In this document: positions 6,931 through 14,551 of the stretch, one piece after another | How positions within the stretch are numbered: position 1 is the first letter of the stretch | Layout: each line of letters starts with the position of its first letter | Assembly: GCA_964622775.1 (NCBI GenBank) | Contig: CAZUSO010000054.1 | Location: 1 to 18,893 of the forward strand | DNA: 18,893 bases | Origin: CAZUSO01 sp964622775 | GTDB taxonomy: Bacteria; Bacteroidota; Bacteroidia; Chitinophagales; Chitinophagaceae | Reading direction: 5' to 3' | Program-made: the position numbers and the translations under genes | Notes under the pieces: generated by a model | What the model was told of the DNA's origin: nothing | Database searches by the model: none | The model's input: only the letters and a program-made list of their open reading frames with translations

Positions 6931-9215
6931 TTCCCATGAGCATTTTCAATGCCGAACCGCGCAGTTTTTGCTACGCGTTTTCGCTTAGTGTGATCATGGC
7001 TCTGGTATTTATCGGTCATTCCCGGGTATTCGCGCAGGATACCGGTGATGTCGTGAAAGGAGTCATTATTGATAAAAGCACAGCCGAACCTGTTGCAGGA
7101 GCCATAGTGGAAACCCTGCCTGCTACGCTGAGTACCAGCTCTGACGAACAGGGCGCATTTGAGCTCCCGCTTGCAGACCATGTACTCAAAATAACCATTC
7201 AATATTTAGGTTATCATACGGATACCATAGCAAGGAGCCAACTGAAAAATCCCCTGACTATCTCCTTAGTAAAGAGCGCCAACCTGGATGAGGTACTGGT
7301 GGAAAGACGATTGAAAAGTACCGAAATCAACATGATAAACACCGCTAAAACGGAAAATATCGGAGGCCGGGAACTGGCTAAGGCTGCCTGTTGCAATCTC
7401 AGCGAAAGTTTTGAAACCACTCCATCCGTGGATGTGGGTTTTACGGATGCCGTAAGTGGTTATAAACAAATCTCCATGCTGGGATTGGCCGGGCCCAACA
7501 CCCTGTTTACAAGAGAAAATATCCCGGATATTCGTGGACTGGCTGCCATAACCGGTCTTACTTTTACCCCCGGAACCTGGGTGGAAAGTATGCAGCTTAG
7601 CAAAGGCTCCGGTAGTGTAGTGAACGGTTTTGAGGGTGCAGCCGGACAGATTAATGTAGAATGGATGAAGCCTTTTGAATCAGAAACACCCCGGTTATTA
7701 CTGAATGGCTATCAAAGTACGCAGGGCCGTTCCGAAGGCAACCTGGCATATAGCCATAACTTCAACGAACACCTTAGCAGCAGTTTATTGCTGCATGGTA
7801 AAGGAGAATGGATGAAGGTGGATCAAAACAATGACGGGTTCTTAGACCAGCCTTTGGGTAACAGCTTTATCGGGGCAAACCGCTGGATGTATTTCGGGAA
7901 GAACGGATTGGAAATCCAGGGCGGCATCAAAGGTGTATTGCTCAAAAACAGCGGCGGACAAAAGGATTATTCGGATGAACACAAAGGGCACTACTGGGGC
8001 TATGAGAATGCAGTTTACCGCGCCGAAGCCTGGGCTAAGATTGGAAAGGTTTATCTTGATAAACCCTGGAAAAGCATGGGACTGCAGCTCTCCGGAGTAT
8101 ACCATGACCAAAACAGCCAATTCGGACTACGGGAATATGCAGCAGACCAACGCAGCTTTTATGCCAATTATATCTATCAAAGCATCATTGGTAATACCAA
8201 TCATATTATTAAGGGAGGCGCAAGCCTGATGTACGACAATTTCTCCGAAAACCTGGAATCCGTTCCGTTTCAGCGGAGCGAGTTCGTGCCCGGAATTTTT
8301 TCGGAATATGCCTATAATTATCTCAATAAGTTTGGCATTGTAGCCGGACTTCGGGCCGATTATCATAATTTGTTCGGGGCATTTGTTACACCCCGGCTCC
8401 ACCTTCGTTACGCTCCCCGGGAACGTACGGTGTTCCGGGCATCTGTCGGACGTGCGCAGCGTACCACCAATATCTTTGCCGATAACCAGGGTTTGATGGC
8501 CAGCGGCCGCCTGTTTGATTATCCGGCGGTAGGTGCCGACGACAAAAACCCTTATGGTTTACAGCCTGAAGTGGCCTGGAACATGGGCGCCAACTTTACC
8601 CAAAAATTCCTGCTGAATTATCGCGACGGCGCATTCAGCATGGATTATTATTTTACGGATTTCCATAACCAGGTAGTTGTGGATCTGGAGACACCGGGCA
8701 TCGTACGTTTTTATAATCTTCCCGGTAAATCCTTTGCCCATAGTCTTCAGGTACAGTTGGATTATGAACCAGTCCGGAAATTTGACGTGCGGCTGGCTTA
8801 TCGTTTTTATAATGTAAAAACTACTTATGCCGGTATCCTGAAGGAGAAGCCCTTAATTGCCGCACACCGCGCGTTTGCTAATCTGGCTTATGAAACTAAG
8901 CATAAATGGAAATTCGATTATACGATACAATGGGTGGGTGCAAAACGACTACCGCTCCGGTATCAGGATGCCGGCACATTAATGCCCGAAGGCTATTCCG
9001 ATGCATTCGTTACGATGAATGCCCAGCTTTCCAAAAGCTCGAAGGACGGCCTTTGGGAAGTATATCTGGGTGGGGAAAATCTTACCGGATATATGCAACC
9101 GAATATGATCTTAGATTCGGAAAATCCTTTCAGTGAAAAATTTGACGCCTCCATGATCTGGGGGCCGGGAATGGGCCGGAATTTCTATTTAGGATTCCGA
9201 TACCGGCTTCGGTAA
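6918..9215 (+). CDS. TonB-dependent outer-membrane receptor, probably for a metal or metal complex
   Basis: A 765-residue outer-membrane receptor that would use TonB/ExbBD energy to import its ligand. It has a signal peptide ending about residue 40 (RVFAQ), a carboxypeptidase-regulatory-like domain at about 46-118, a plug domain at about 135-250 and a beta-barrel to the C-terminus, which ends in the alternating aromatic pattern NFYLGFRYRLR. The size is typical of a plain TonB receptor, and no SusD-like partner is present, which argues against a glycan system. The plug begins with an unusual Cys-Cys pair (AACCNLSES, residues 158-159). The gene overlaps the HMA gene by 13 bases; a second in-frame ATG at 6936 is a possible alternative start. 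With the HMA and HYC_CC_PP genes upstream I infer a metal ligand, copper being the most likely. Siderophore or cobalamin import is the alternative. Confidence 0.92.
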   Translation: MQPLIPMSIFNAEPRSFCYAFSLSVIMALVFIGHSRVFAQDTGDVVKGVIIDKSTAEPVAGAIVETLPATLSTSSDEQGAFELPLADHVLKITIQYLGYHTDTIARSQLKNPLTISLVKSANLDEVLVERRLKSTEINMINTAKTENIGGRELAKAACCNLSESFETTPSVDVGFTDAVSGYKQISMLGLAGPNTLFTRENIPDIRGLAAITGLTFTPGTWVESMQLSKGSGSVVNGFEGAAGQINVEWMKPFESETPRLLLNGYQSTQGRSEGNLAYSHNFNEHLSSSLLLHGKGEWMKVDQNNDGFLDQPLGNSFIGANRWMYFGKNGLEIQGGIKGVLLKNSGGQKDYSDEHKGHYWGYENAVYRAEAWAKIGKVYLDKPWKSMGLQLSGVYHDQNSQFGLREYAADQRSFYANYIYQSIIGNTNHIIKGGASLMYDNFSENLESVPFQRSEFVPGIFSEYAYNYLNKFGIVAGLRADYHNLFGAFVTPRLHLRYAPRERTVFRASVGRAQRTTNIFADNQGLMASGRLFDYPAVGADDKNPYGLQPEVAWNMGANFTQKFLLNYRDGAFSMDYYFTDFHNQVVVDLETPGIVRFYNLPGKSFAHSLQVQLDYEPVRKFDVRLAYRFYNVKTTYAGILKEKPLIAAHRAFANLAYETKHKWKFDYTIQWVGAKRLPLRYQDAGTLMPEGYSDAFVTMNAQLSKSSKDGLWEVYLGGENLTGYMQPNMILDSENPFSEKFDASMIWGPGMGRNFYLGFRYRLR

Positions 9216-9234
9216 ATCTGGCTTAATGTATGTT

Positions 9235-9269
9235 ACAGGGTTGTCGCTTCGGAGGCAGCCCTGTTTTTT
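9235..9269 (+). terminator. Rho-independent terminator after the TonB receptor gene
   Basis: A 9-bp stem ACAGGGTTG/CAGCCCTGT with one G-T pair (9235-9243 with 9256-9264) is followed by six T residues. It lies 20 bases after the receptor stop codon and ends the metal cassette transcript. Confidence 0.88.
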
Positions 9270-9283
9270 ATTTCAAACAAGTT

Positions 9284-9309
9284 GAAAAAATCAACAGGGA
9301 GCGCCCTGT
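9284..9309 (-). terminator. Rho-independent terminator after mtnN
   Basis: On the minus strand a perfect 6-bp stem ACAGGG/CCCTGT with a CGCT loop is followed by TGA and a T-run. It lies just past the mtnN stop codon. Its arms have the same sequence as the outer arms of the opposing terminator at 9235-9264. Confidence 0.75.
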
Positions 9310-9320
9310 ATAGGTTCCCA

Positions 9321-10085
9321 CTAAAACTGCCCGAAGTAAAGCTTTATAATTTCCTGTGAATACTTGCTTGATATGTTTTTGATAAAGGAAGGAAAATCTA
9401 TTGCCGCCTTCTCATCAGCAGTATCCGAAATAGTCCGGATGACCGTAAAAGGGATTGCATGCTCATAACATACCTGCGCAACGGCGGCTCCTTCCATTTC
9501 AACGCATAAAGTTTCGGGAAGCATGCTTAGCAGTTGATCCTTGTCATTGTGGTCAGAGAAAAACCGATCTCCGCTGGCAATATCTCCAATGAAAAGTCTG
9601 GGGTTATCCATGCCAAGGCTTTCCATGTCTTCAGGGTCAATGATTTCGGCCAAATGCTTTTTCTTTAATAAATCGCGGATGACGGTGGCTGCAATATTAA
9701 TGCTCCTGCTCTCACATTCAAAATAAGTTATACCCAGCAACGGAATTTCAAACCGCTGCATCAATGGCCTGCCGTCCATATCATGCTGGATGAGGCGTTT
9801 GCCAATAACAATATCACCTATTTTCAATCCAGGACTGATTGCGCCCGCTACGCCGGTAAAGATGAGTTCCGTTATCTTAAATTCCAGAATAAGGGCGGTA
9901 ACAGTAGTAGCGGCGGCAACCTTACCCCACCTGGAAAAAACGACTACTGCCGGAATATGGTTCAGCAGACCGGTATAAAAAATCCTTCCTCCAATGGTAT
10001 GCTCCTGTTTTTCATCCAGAAGCTTCGTTATGCTGATGATCTCTTCGGGCATTGCACCCATAATCCCGATGATTCTTTTTTCCAT
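9321..10085 (-). CDS. mtnN: 5'-methylthioadenosine/S-adenosylhomocysteine nucleosidase
   Basis: A cytosolic enzyme that hydrolyses the N-glycosidic bond of 5'-methylthioadenosine and S-adenosylhomocysteine to release adenine, for methionine salvage and removal of methyltransferase product inhibition. The start GIMGAMPEEI matches the family GAMxEE motif, with catalytic Glu15 equivalent to E. coli Glu12. The nucleoside-binding VEMEGAA is at about residues 195-201 and the SDTAD catalytic-Asp motif at 220-224 (Asp221). At 254 residues it is slightly longer than the 232-residue E. coli protein, with an insertion around residues 108-165. It is downstream of the cupin gene with an 11-base gap, so the two probably form an operon. 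A nucleoside phosphorylase of the same superfamily is the only alternative, and the VEMEGAA/SDTAD pair favours the nucleosidase. Confidence 0.93.
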   Translation of the reverse strand: MEKRIIGIMGAMPEEIISITKLLDEKQEHTIGGRIFYTGLLNHIPAVVVFSRWGKVAAATTVTALILEFKITELIFTGVAGAISPGLKIGDIVIGKRLIQHDMDGRPLMQRFEIPLLGITYFECESRSINIAATVIRDLLKKKHLAEIIDPEDMESLGMDNPRLFIGDIASGDRFFSDHNDKDQLLSMLPETLCVEMEGAAVAQVCYEHAIPFTVIRTISDTADEKAAIDFPSFIKNISSKYSQEIIKLYFGQF

Positions 10086-10096
10086 TATAGTTTTTC

Positions 10097-10579
10097 TTAT
10101 TCCTTTGTAAAAATTGCAATCGTCTCTTGCAGTTGGGGATATTCCTGAATTAAGTTTGTCCTGGCAGCCAGTTCAAAATCCAAAAAATCAAATCCCGGCG
10201 CAACGGTACAGCTTACCAATGTATAACCCGAAAGCGTTTTAATCCGGGCGGCAAACCAGGTGTTTGCCGGTATTACAGCCTGCGGAACTTCACCTTTTTC
10301 CAAATCATTGCCCAGGATAATCGTATTTAGGCGACCGTCTTTTATCCATACAATTTCCAGAGGTTCCCCCTGATGAAAAAACCACAATTCATCTGATTGA
10401 ATCCGGTGAAATAAGGACCTGTCTTCCTTTTCGAGAAGGAAATAAATCGCGGTGCTGATGTTTCTGCTTTTATTTTGACCGGTTTCTACAAGCTGATCCG
10501 ACCTGTAAGTTTCTTTATAAAACCCGCCTTCCGGGTGCGCCTGTAATCCTAATTGCCGGATGAGGTATTTGCCGTCCAT
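10097..10579 (-). CDS. Cupin_5 (DUF985) domain protein
   Basis: A 160-residue single-domain protein of the cupin_5/DUF985 family. The family signature is clear: HPEGGFYKETYRS at residues 15-27, SLFHRIQSDELWFFHQGEPLEI at about 55-76 with His58, Glu64 and His69 as likely metal or ligand contacts, and CTVAPGFDFLDFELA at about 124-138. It is cytosolic with no signal peptide. Members are small beta-barrels; a specific reaction is not established that I can cite. It is the first gene of a pair with mtnN, 11 bases downstream, which might hint at nucleoside or sulfur metabolism, but this is weak. The upstream minus strand contains TATATTTT 12-19 bases before the ATG, resembling a -7 element but without a good -33 element. 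Confidence 0.88.
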   Translation of the reverse strand: MDGKYLIRQLGLQAHPEGGFYKETYRSDQLVETGQNKSRNISTAIYFLLEKEDRSLFHRIQSDELWFFHQGEPLEIVWIKDGRLNTIILGNDLEKGEVPQAVIPANTWFAARIKTLSGYTLVSCTVAPGFDFLDFELAARTNLIQEYPQLQETIAIFTKE

Positions 10580-11069
10580 AATTCAAAAATATAGAAGCGT
10601 GAATATATAAAAAAACCGAAACAGCAGTTAGAAATTACGACTATTTATCGCACAGATTTCAAATCCTGTTCAGCATTTCCCGGCCGGTGCGCGAATTCCC
10701 GTATGCCCCCTTTTCGACGTTTTTCTTAAATACCATAGCAACATCATTCTCCCGCCGCTTCGTTTTTATATTTCGCCACTTCTGGGTTTTGATTTTTATT
10801 GTTGCCGATATAGCTATAACCTTGTCATCCCTTCGGGATTTTTTTGCCGTTGGAGTTTTCATCAACAACGATAATGTCCTCAATAGCCACTTGTCAGACT
10901 TTGCAATCCCGCCATTGCCTGCCTTTGCGGCATAGCCCGAAGGAACACTAAAACGAAGTATTGAATTCTGGATTATATTCAAACCCCGGATTTCCCACAC
11001 TTCCTGTCAATAGCATGGGAATTCACATTTCGGGGGATAAATAGCAAACGATACCTGTCGCGATTTGCT
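10580..11069. other. Intergenic region with repeat-like hairpins, no convincing gene
   Basis: About 490 bases between divergent transcription units. Both strands have open stretches of 80-113 codons, which overlap each other and have no family resemblance or plausible start signals. Visible structure: ATCCC-TTC-GGGAT at 10827-10839 followed by seven T residues, which looks like a plus-strand terminator but has no plus-strand gene before it, and a GCAAT/ATTGC hairpin near 10903-10918. TTGTCA occurs at both 10822 and 10890. The region may hold a decayed or repeated intergenic element (inference). Confidence 0.4.
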
Positions 11070-11077
11070 TAAATTTG
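11070..11077 (+). promoter_or_regulatory. Possible -7 element of the parE gene
   Basis: TAAATTTG is a perfect match to the Bacteroidota TAnnTTTG element, 30 bases before the parE ATG at 11108. No TTTG occurs at the expected distance upstream. If used, transcription would begin near 11084, which excludes the upstream in-frame ATG at 11075 as a start. Confidence 0.4.
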
Positions 11078-11107
11078 CGCCATCCTGTTTCAAAATCAAG
11101 AGACAAT

Positions 11108-13000
11108 ATGGCGGCAGAAAAAGCAACAATTCTATATAACGAAGACAGCATTCGTTCTCTCGACTGGCGGGAGCATATCCGCCTTCGCCCGGGAATGTAC
11201 ATCGGTAAATTAGGCGACGGCAGTAGCCAGGATGATGGTATTTATATCCTGCTGAAAGAGGTAGTGGACAATTGCATTGATGAATATACTATGGGTTACG
11301 GCCGCCATGTGGATATTTCCATCCAGGACGGCATGGTAAGGGTTCGGGACTATGGCCGCGGCATTCCCCTGGGAAAGGTAGTGGATGTAGTCAGCAAGAT
11401 AAATACGGGGGCCAAATACGACAGCAAGGCATTCCAGAAATCTGTGGGCCTCAATGGCGTGGGTACTAAAGCTGTGAATGCGCTTAGCGACTATTTTAAG
11501 GTTTCCTCCTTCCGTGAGGGGAAAGTAAAGACGGTCGAATTTTCCAGAGGTGAGCTGACCCGGGAAGAAAAAGAAGCGGCTACACAGGAGGAAAACGGCA
11601 CCTTCGTATGCTTTACACCGGACAAAACCGTTTTCAAGAATTATCATTACATCCACGATTATGTCATCAATCAAATCTGGAATTACTGCTATCTGAATGC
11701 AGGTTTGTCTGTTGTCTTCAATGGTAAAAAGTATGTTTCCAAAAACGGGCTGCTGGATTTACTGAGCAACAAAAACGACAGCGAGGATCTCCGCTATCCG
11801 ATCATCCACCTGAAAGGCGAGGATATCGAGGCGGCCATCACCCATACCGGCACCTACGGTGAAGACCTGTATTCCTTCGTGAACGGGCAGCATACTACAC
11901 AAGGCGGCACCCATCAGCAGGCTTTTCGGGAAGCATTTGTAAAAACCATTCGTGATTTTTACAAAAAAGATTATGATACCGCAGATATTCGCCAAAGTAT
12001 TTGCGCGGCTATTTCCGTAAGGGTGCAGGAACCGGTTTTTGAATCACAAACCAAAACCAAATTAGGCTCTCTGACGGTTTATGAAAACGGCCCTTCAATG
12101 AAGAGCTTTGTCCAGGATTTTTTCTCCAAAGAATTAGATAATTATCTACACAAAAATCCTACTACTGCCGATGCGCTTAAAAAGCGGATTGAACAAAGCG
12201 AACGGGAGCGTAAAGAATTGTCCGGTATCCGGAAGCTCGCAAACGAAAGGGCCAAGAAAGCCAATCTGAATAATAAAAAACTGCGGGATTGCCGCATCCA
12301 CCTCAATGCCGAGCCTCCGGCAAAAAACAAGGAAGACTTTCAGGCCAAACAGCTTGAAAGTACGCTCTTCATTACCGAAGGCGACTCTGCCAGCGGCTCC
12401 ATCACCAAAAGCAGGAACGTGGAAACGCAAGCCGTATTCAGCCTGCGGGGTAAACCACTCAATTCTTTCGGTCTCAGCAAAAAGGTTGTTTACGAAAACG
12501 AGGAGTTCAATCTGCTGCAACATGCCCTGAATATAGAAGAGGGCATTGAAGGCTTGCGGTATAATAATATCGTGATTGCCACAGATGCCGATGTGGATGG
12601 CATGCACATCCGCCTGCTGATCATGACATTTTTCCTCCAGTTTTTTCCTGACGTGGTGCGAAACGGACATATCTATATTCTGGAAACGCCCCTGTTCCGG
12701 GTGCGCAACAAACAAAAAACCATATACTGCTATTCGGACGAGGAACGTAAAGCCGCTATTGCCGGGCTGGGTAATCGTCCGGAAATCACCCGGTTCAAAG
12801 GCTTAGGCGAAATTTCTCCGGGAGAATTTGCTGCATTTATCGGGGAAGATATGCGCAAGGAACCGGTTTTGCTGTCGAAGGATGCGCATATTCAAAAGCT
12901 GCTGGAATATTATATGGGAAAGAACACGCCTGCGCGGCAGCAATTCATCATTGAGAATTTAGTGGTTGAAAAGGACCGGGAAGATGAACTGGTTGCATAA
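11108..13000 (+). CDS. parE: DNA topoisomerase IV subunit B (ParE)
   Basis: The ATPase subunit of type IIA topoisomerase, which drives strand passage for decatenation of replicated chromosomes in the cytoplasm. From the ATG at 11108 it is 630 residues. It contains the GHKL ATPase with KEVVDNCIDE (catalytic Glu near residue 51, Asn55), RDYGRGIP and GLNGVGTKAVNAL; the transducer with the QTKTKLG lysine loop (about 314-320); and the TOPRIM domain with FITEGDSASGS (Glu424) and the metal-binding DADVDGMH. EGDSASGS in place of EGDSAGGS, and FSLRGKPLNSFG, are typical of Bacteroidota ParE rather than GyrB. An in-frame ATG at 11075 would add 11 residues unlike the family, and it sits in the putative promoter, so I prefer 11108. 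The parC-type partner gene is not next to it; an MFS transporter follows after 15 bases. Confidence 0.93.
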   Translation: MAAEKATILYNEDSIRSLDWREHIRLRPGMYIGKLGDGSSQDDGIYILLKEVVDNCIDEYTMGYGRHVDISIQDGMVRVRDYGRGIPLGKVVDVVSKINTGAKYDSKAFQKSVGLNGVGTKAVNALSDYFKVSSFREGKVKTVEFSRGELTREEKEAATQEENGTFVCFTPDKTVFKNYHYIHDYVINQIWNYCYLNAGLSVVFNGKKYVSKNGLLDLLSNKNDSEDLRYPIIHLKGEDIEAAITHTGTYGEDLYSFVNGQHTTQGGTHQQAFREAFVKTIRDFYKKDYDTADIRQSICAAISVRVQEPVFESQTKTKLGSLTVYENGPSMKSFVQDFFSKELDNYLHKNPTTADALKKRIEQSERERKELSGIRKLANERAKKANLNNKKLRDCRIHLNAEPPAKNKEDFQAKQLESTLFITEGDSASGSITKSRNVETQAVFSLRGKPLNSFGLSKKVVYENEEFNLLQHALNIEEGIEGLRYNNIVIATDADVDGMHIRLLIMTFFLQFFPDVVRNGHIYILETPLFRVRNKQKTIYCYSDEERKAAIAGLGNRPEITRFKGLGEISPGEFAAFIGEDMRKEPVLLSKDAHIQKLLEYYMGKNTPARQQFIIENLVVEKDREDELVA

Positions 13001-13015
13001 TAGAATTTCATTGTT

Positions 13016-14263
13016 GTGAAAAACATCAGGAATAATTTCCTCCGGAGGAACCCGGTTCTGCTCGAACGGGAGTTTTTATACTATCTGGGCATCCGCATTG
13101 GCCTGATATTCGCGCTCAATATGCAGAGCACCACAATTTATTTCTGGGTGTACAACCTCACCGGAGACAAACTGAAATTAGGGCTTGTGGGTCTGGCTGA
13201 AGTGATTCCTGCGGTGCTGTTCTCTTTGTTCAGCGGCCACTTTGTGGATCTGAATGAGAAAAGAAAGATGCTGTTGCTTTGCATCAGCGCCTATATTATG
13301 CTGGGACTGGGCTTATTTTGCTGTACTATCCCTTTTGCCGCACATCACCTGTCTCAGGGCACAATACTATACTTCATCTACTCTTTTATCTTTATCGGCG
13401 GAGCCATCCGCGCCTTTTACGGCCCTTCATCCTTTGCGCTGGTCGGGCAATTGGTTCCGCGGCGCCTGTATGCCAATGCGACCAGCTGGAGCAGTATGGC
13501 CTGGCAGATTGGCGCTGTGTCAGGGCCTTTGGTAGCCGGCCTGATGATTGCCTGGAAAGGTGTGGGAATGGCCATGGCTATCGTAGTTGCTGTGGAACTC
13601 ATTCCCTTATGCTGTGTCCTGATGATCGGACGAAAACCCATTATTAAAAAAACTAAAGAACCGGTATTGCAAAGTCTTGCAGAGGGGCTGAAGTTTGTTT
13701 TTCACACACCGGTCTTGCTGGGCGTGCTTTGCCTGGATCTGTTTTCCGTATTATTTGGCGGAGCCGTTGCATTATTGCCGGTTTATCAGAAAGAAATACT
13801 CCATGTCAATGAAACGGGGTTTGGCATCTTGCGGGCGGCTCCCGGCATCGGAGCGCTTATCACATTAGGCATGTTGGCCTTTATCCCTTTAAAAAATAAT
13901 CCCGGCTATAAACTGTTCGGCTGCGTAGCCGGCTTCGGGTTGTCCATTATCGTTTTCGGCATATCCACCAATTTCATCCTGTCCTTCATTATGCTGATTA
14001 TGAGCGGCATGTTCGATGCCGTCAGCGTGGTCATACGCGGAACGGTCTTACAATTGGTAACCCCGGACGATATGCGCGGACGTGTAGCCGCTGTAAACAC
14101 CATGTTCATCAGCTCTTCCAATGAGTTAGGTGATTTTGAAAGCGGTTTAATGGCGCATTGGTTAGGCACTGTGAAGGCCGTAGTTGTTGGCGGCTGTCTT
14201 ACTGTCAGCGTGGTGGCCGTCACATTCTGGCGCGCCCCGCAACTGAGGAGGTTTAAGTTTTAA
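13016..14263 (+). CDS. MFS transporter (MFS_3, EntS-like)
   Basis: A 415-residue inner-membrane protein with about 12 hydrophobic segments, typical of drug or siderophore exporters of the MFS_3 group. Visible family features are a first segment with FALNMQSTTIYFWVYNLTGD, the loop GHFVDLNEKRKM (about residues 74-85) matching the GxxxDxxxRR/K motif A between TM2 and TM3, and VTPDDMRGRVAAVNTMF at about 346-362, which is conserved in EntS-like proteins. The gene begins with GTG at 13016; the next in-frame Met lies inside TM1, so GTG is the only sensible start. It starts 15 bases after parE ends and is probably cotranscribed with it, although the functions are unrelated. Substrate unknown. No clear terminator follows. 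Confidence 0.9.
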   Translation: MKNIRNNFLRRNPVLLEREFLYYLGIRIGLIFALNMQSTTIYFWVYNLTGDKLKLGLVGLAEVIPAVLFSLFSGHFVDLNEKRKMLLLCISAYIMLGLGLFCCTIPFAAHHLSQGTILYFIYSFIFIGGAIRAFYGPSSFALVGQLVPRRLYANATSWSSMAWQIGAVSGPLVAGLMIAWKGVGMAMAIVVAVELIPLCCVLMIGRKPIIKKTKEPVLQSLAEGLKFVFHTPVLLGVLCLDLFSVLFGGAVALLPVYQKEILHVNETGFGILRAAPGIGALITLGMLAFIPLKNNPGYKLFGCVAGFGLSIIVFGISTNFILSFIMLIMSGMFDAVSVVIRGTVLQLVTPDDMRGRVAAVNTMFISSSNELGDFESGLMAHWLGTVKAVVVGGCLTVSVVAVTFWRAPQLRRFKF

Positions 14264-14524
14264 AAGGGAGACAGACTAACCGGCGTGGTATAATTTTGCT
14301 ATCTGCTGTTTAAGTAAAAATACAAAATGTAACATGATGACAATGAAATATTTATAGTATTTTTAATAAACTTTTGAGGACAGGCGCTGCATACCTGACA
14401 AAACACTACAATCATATCATATCTTCGGGAACCAGGCCTGAATTTTCGGGAATTTTTTTGTTGTCACTAATCACCATAAAAGTTCCGCATATTCCGGGTT
14501 TTATTACTGAGAATAACTTCCGAT

Positions 14525-14551
14525 TTTTGTAGGGAAATCAATCCTACAAAA
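14525..14551. promoter_or_regulatory. Perfect 9-bp dyad abutting the alkyltransferase start codon
   Basis: TTTTGTAGG (14525-14533) and CCTACAAAA (14543-14551) are perfect inverted repeats separated by 9 bases; the last A is the first base of the ATG. There is no T-run after it, so it is not a terminator. It could be an operator for the encoded AraC-type regulator (autoregulation), or an mRNA hairpin that controls ribosome access. A direct repeat AGGGAAAT also occurs at 14531 and 14555. Confidence 0.6.

Noticed and set aside
10659..11000. Open frame of 113 codons on the minus strand before parE
   Set aside because: It is rich in Lys and Arg with no recognisable domain, overlaps an open frame on the other strand, and has no start signal; it looks like chance or a repeat.
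12146..12715. Open frame of 189 codons antisense to parE
   Set aside because: A shadow of a highly conserved gene in the opposite frame.
14291..14298. Perfect TAATTTTG after the MFS gene as a promoter of the alkyltransferase gene
   Set aside because: No TTTG lies at the right distance upstream and it is 250 bases from the start codon.
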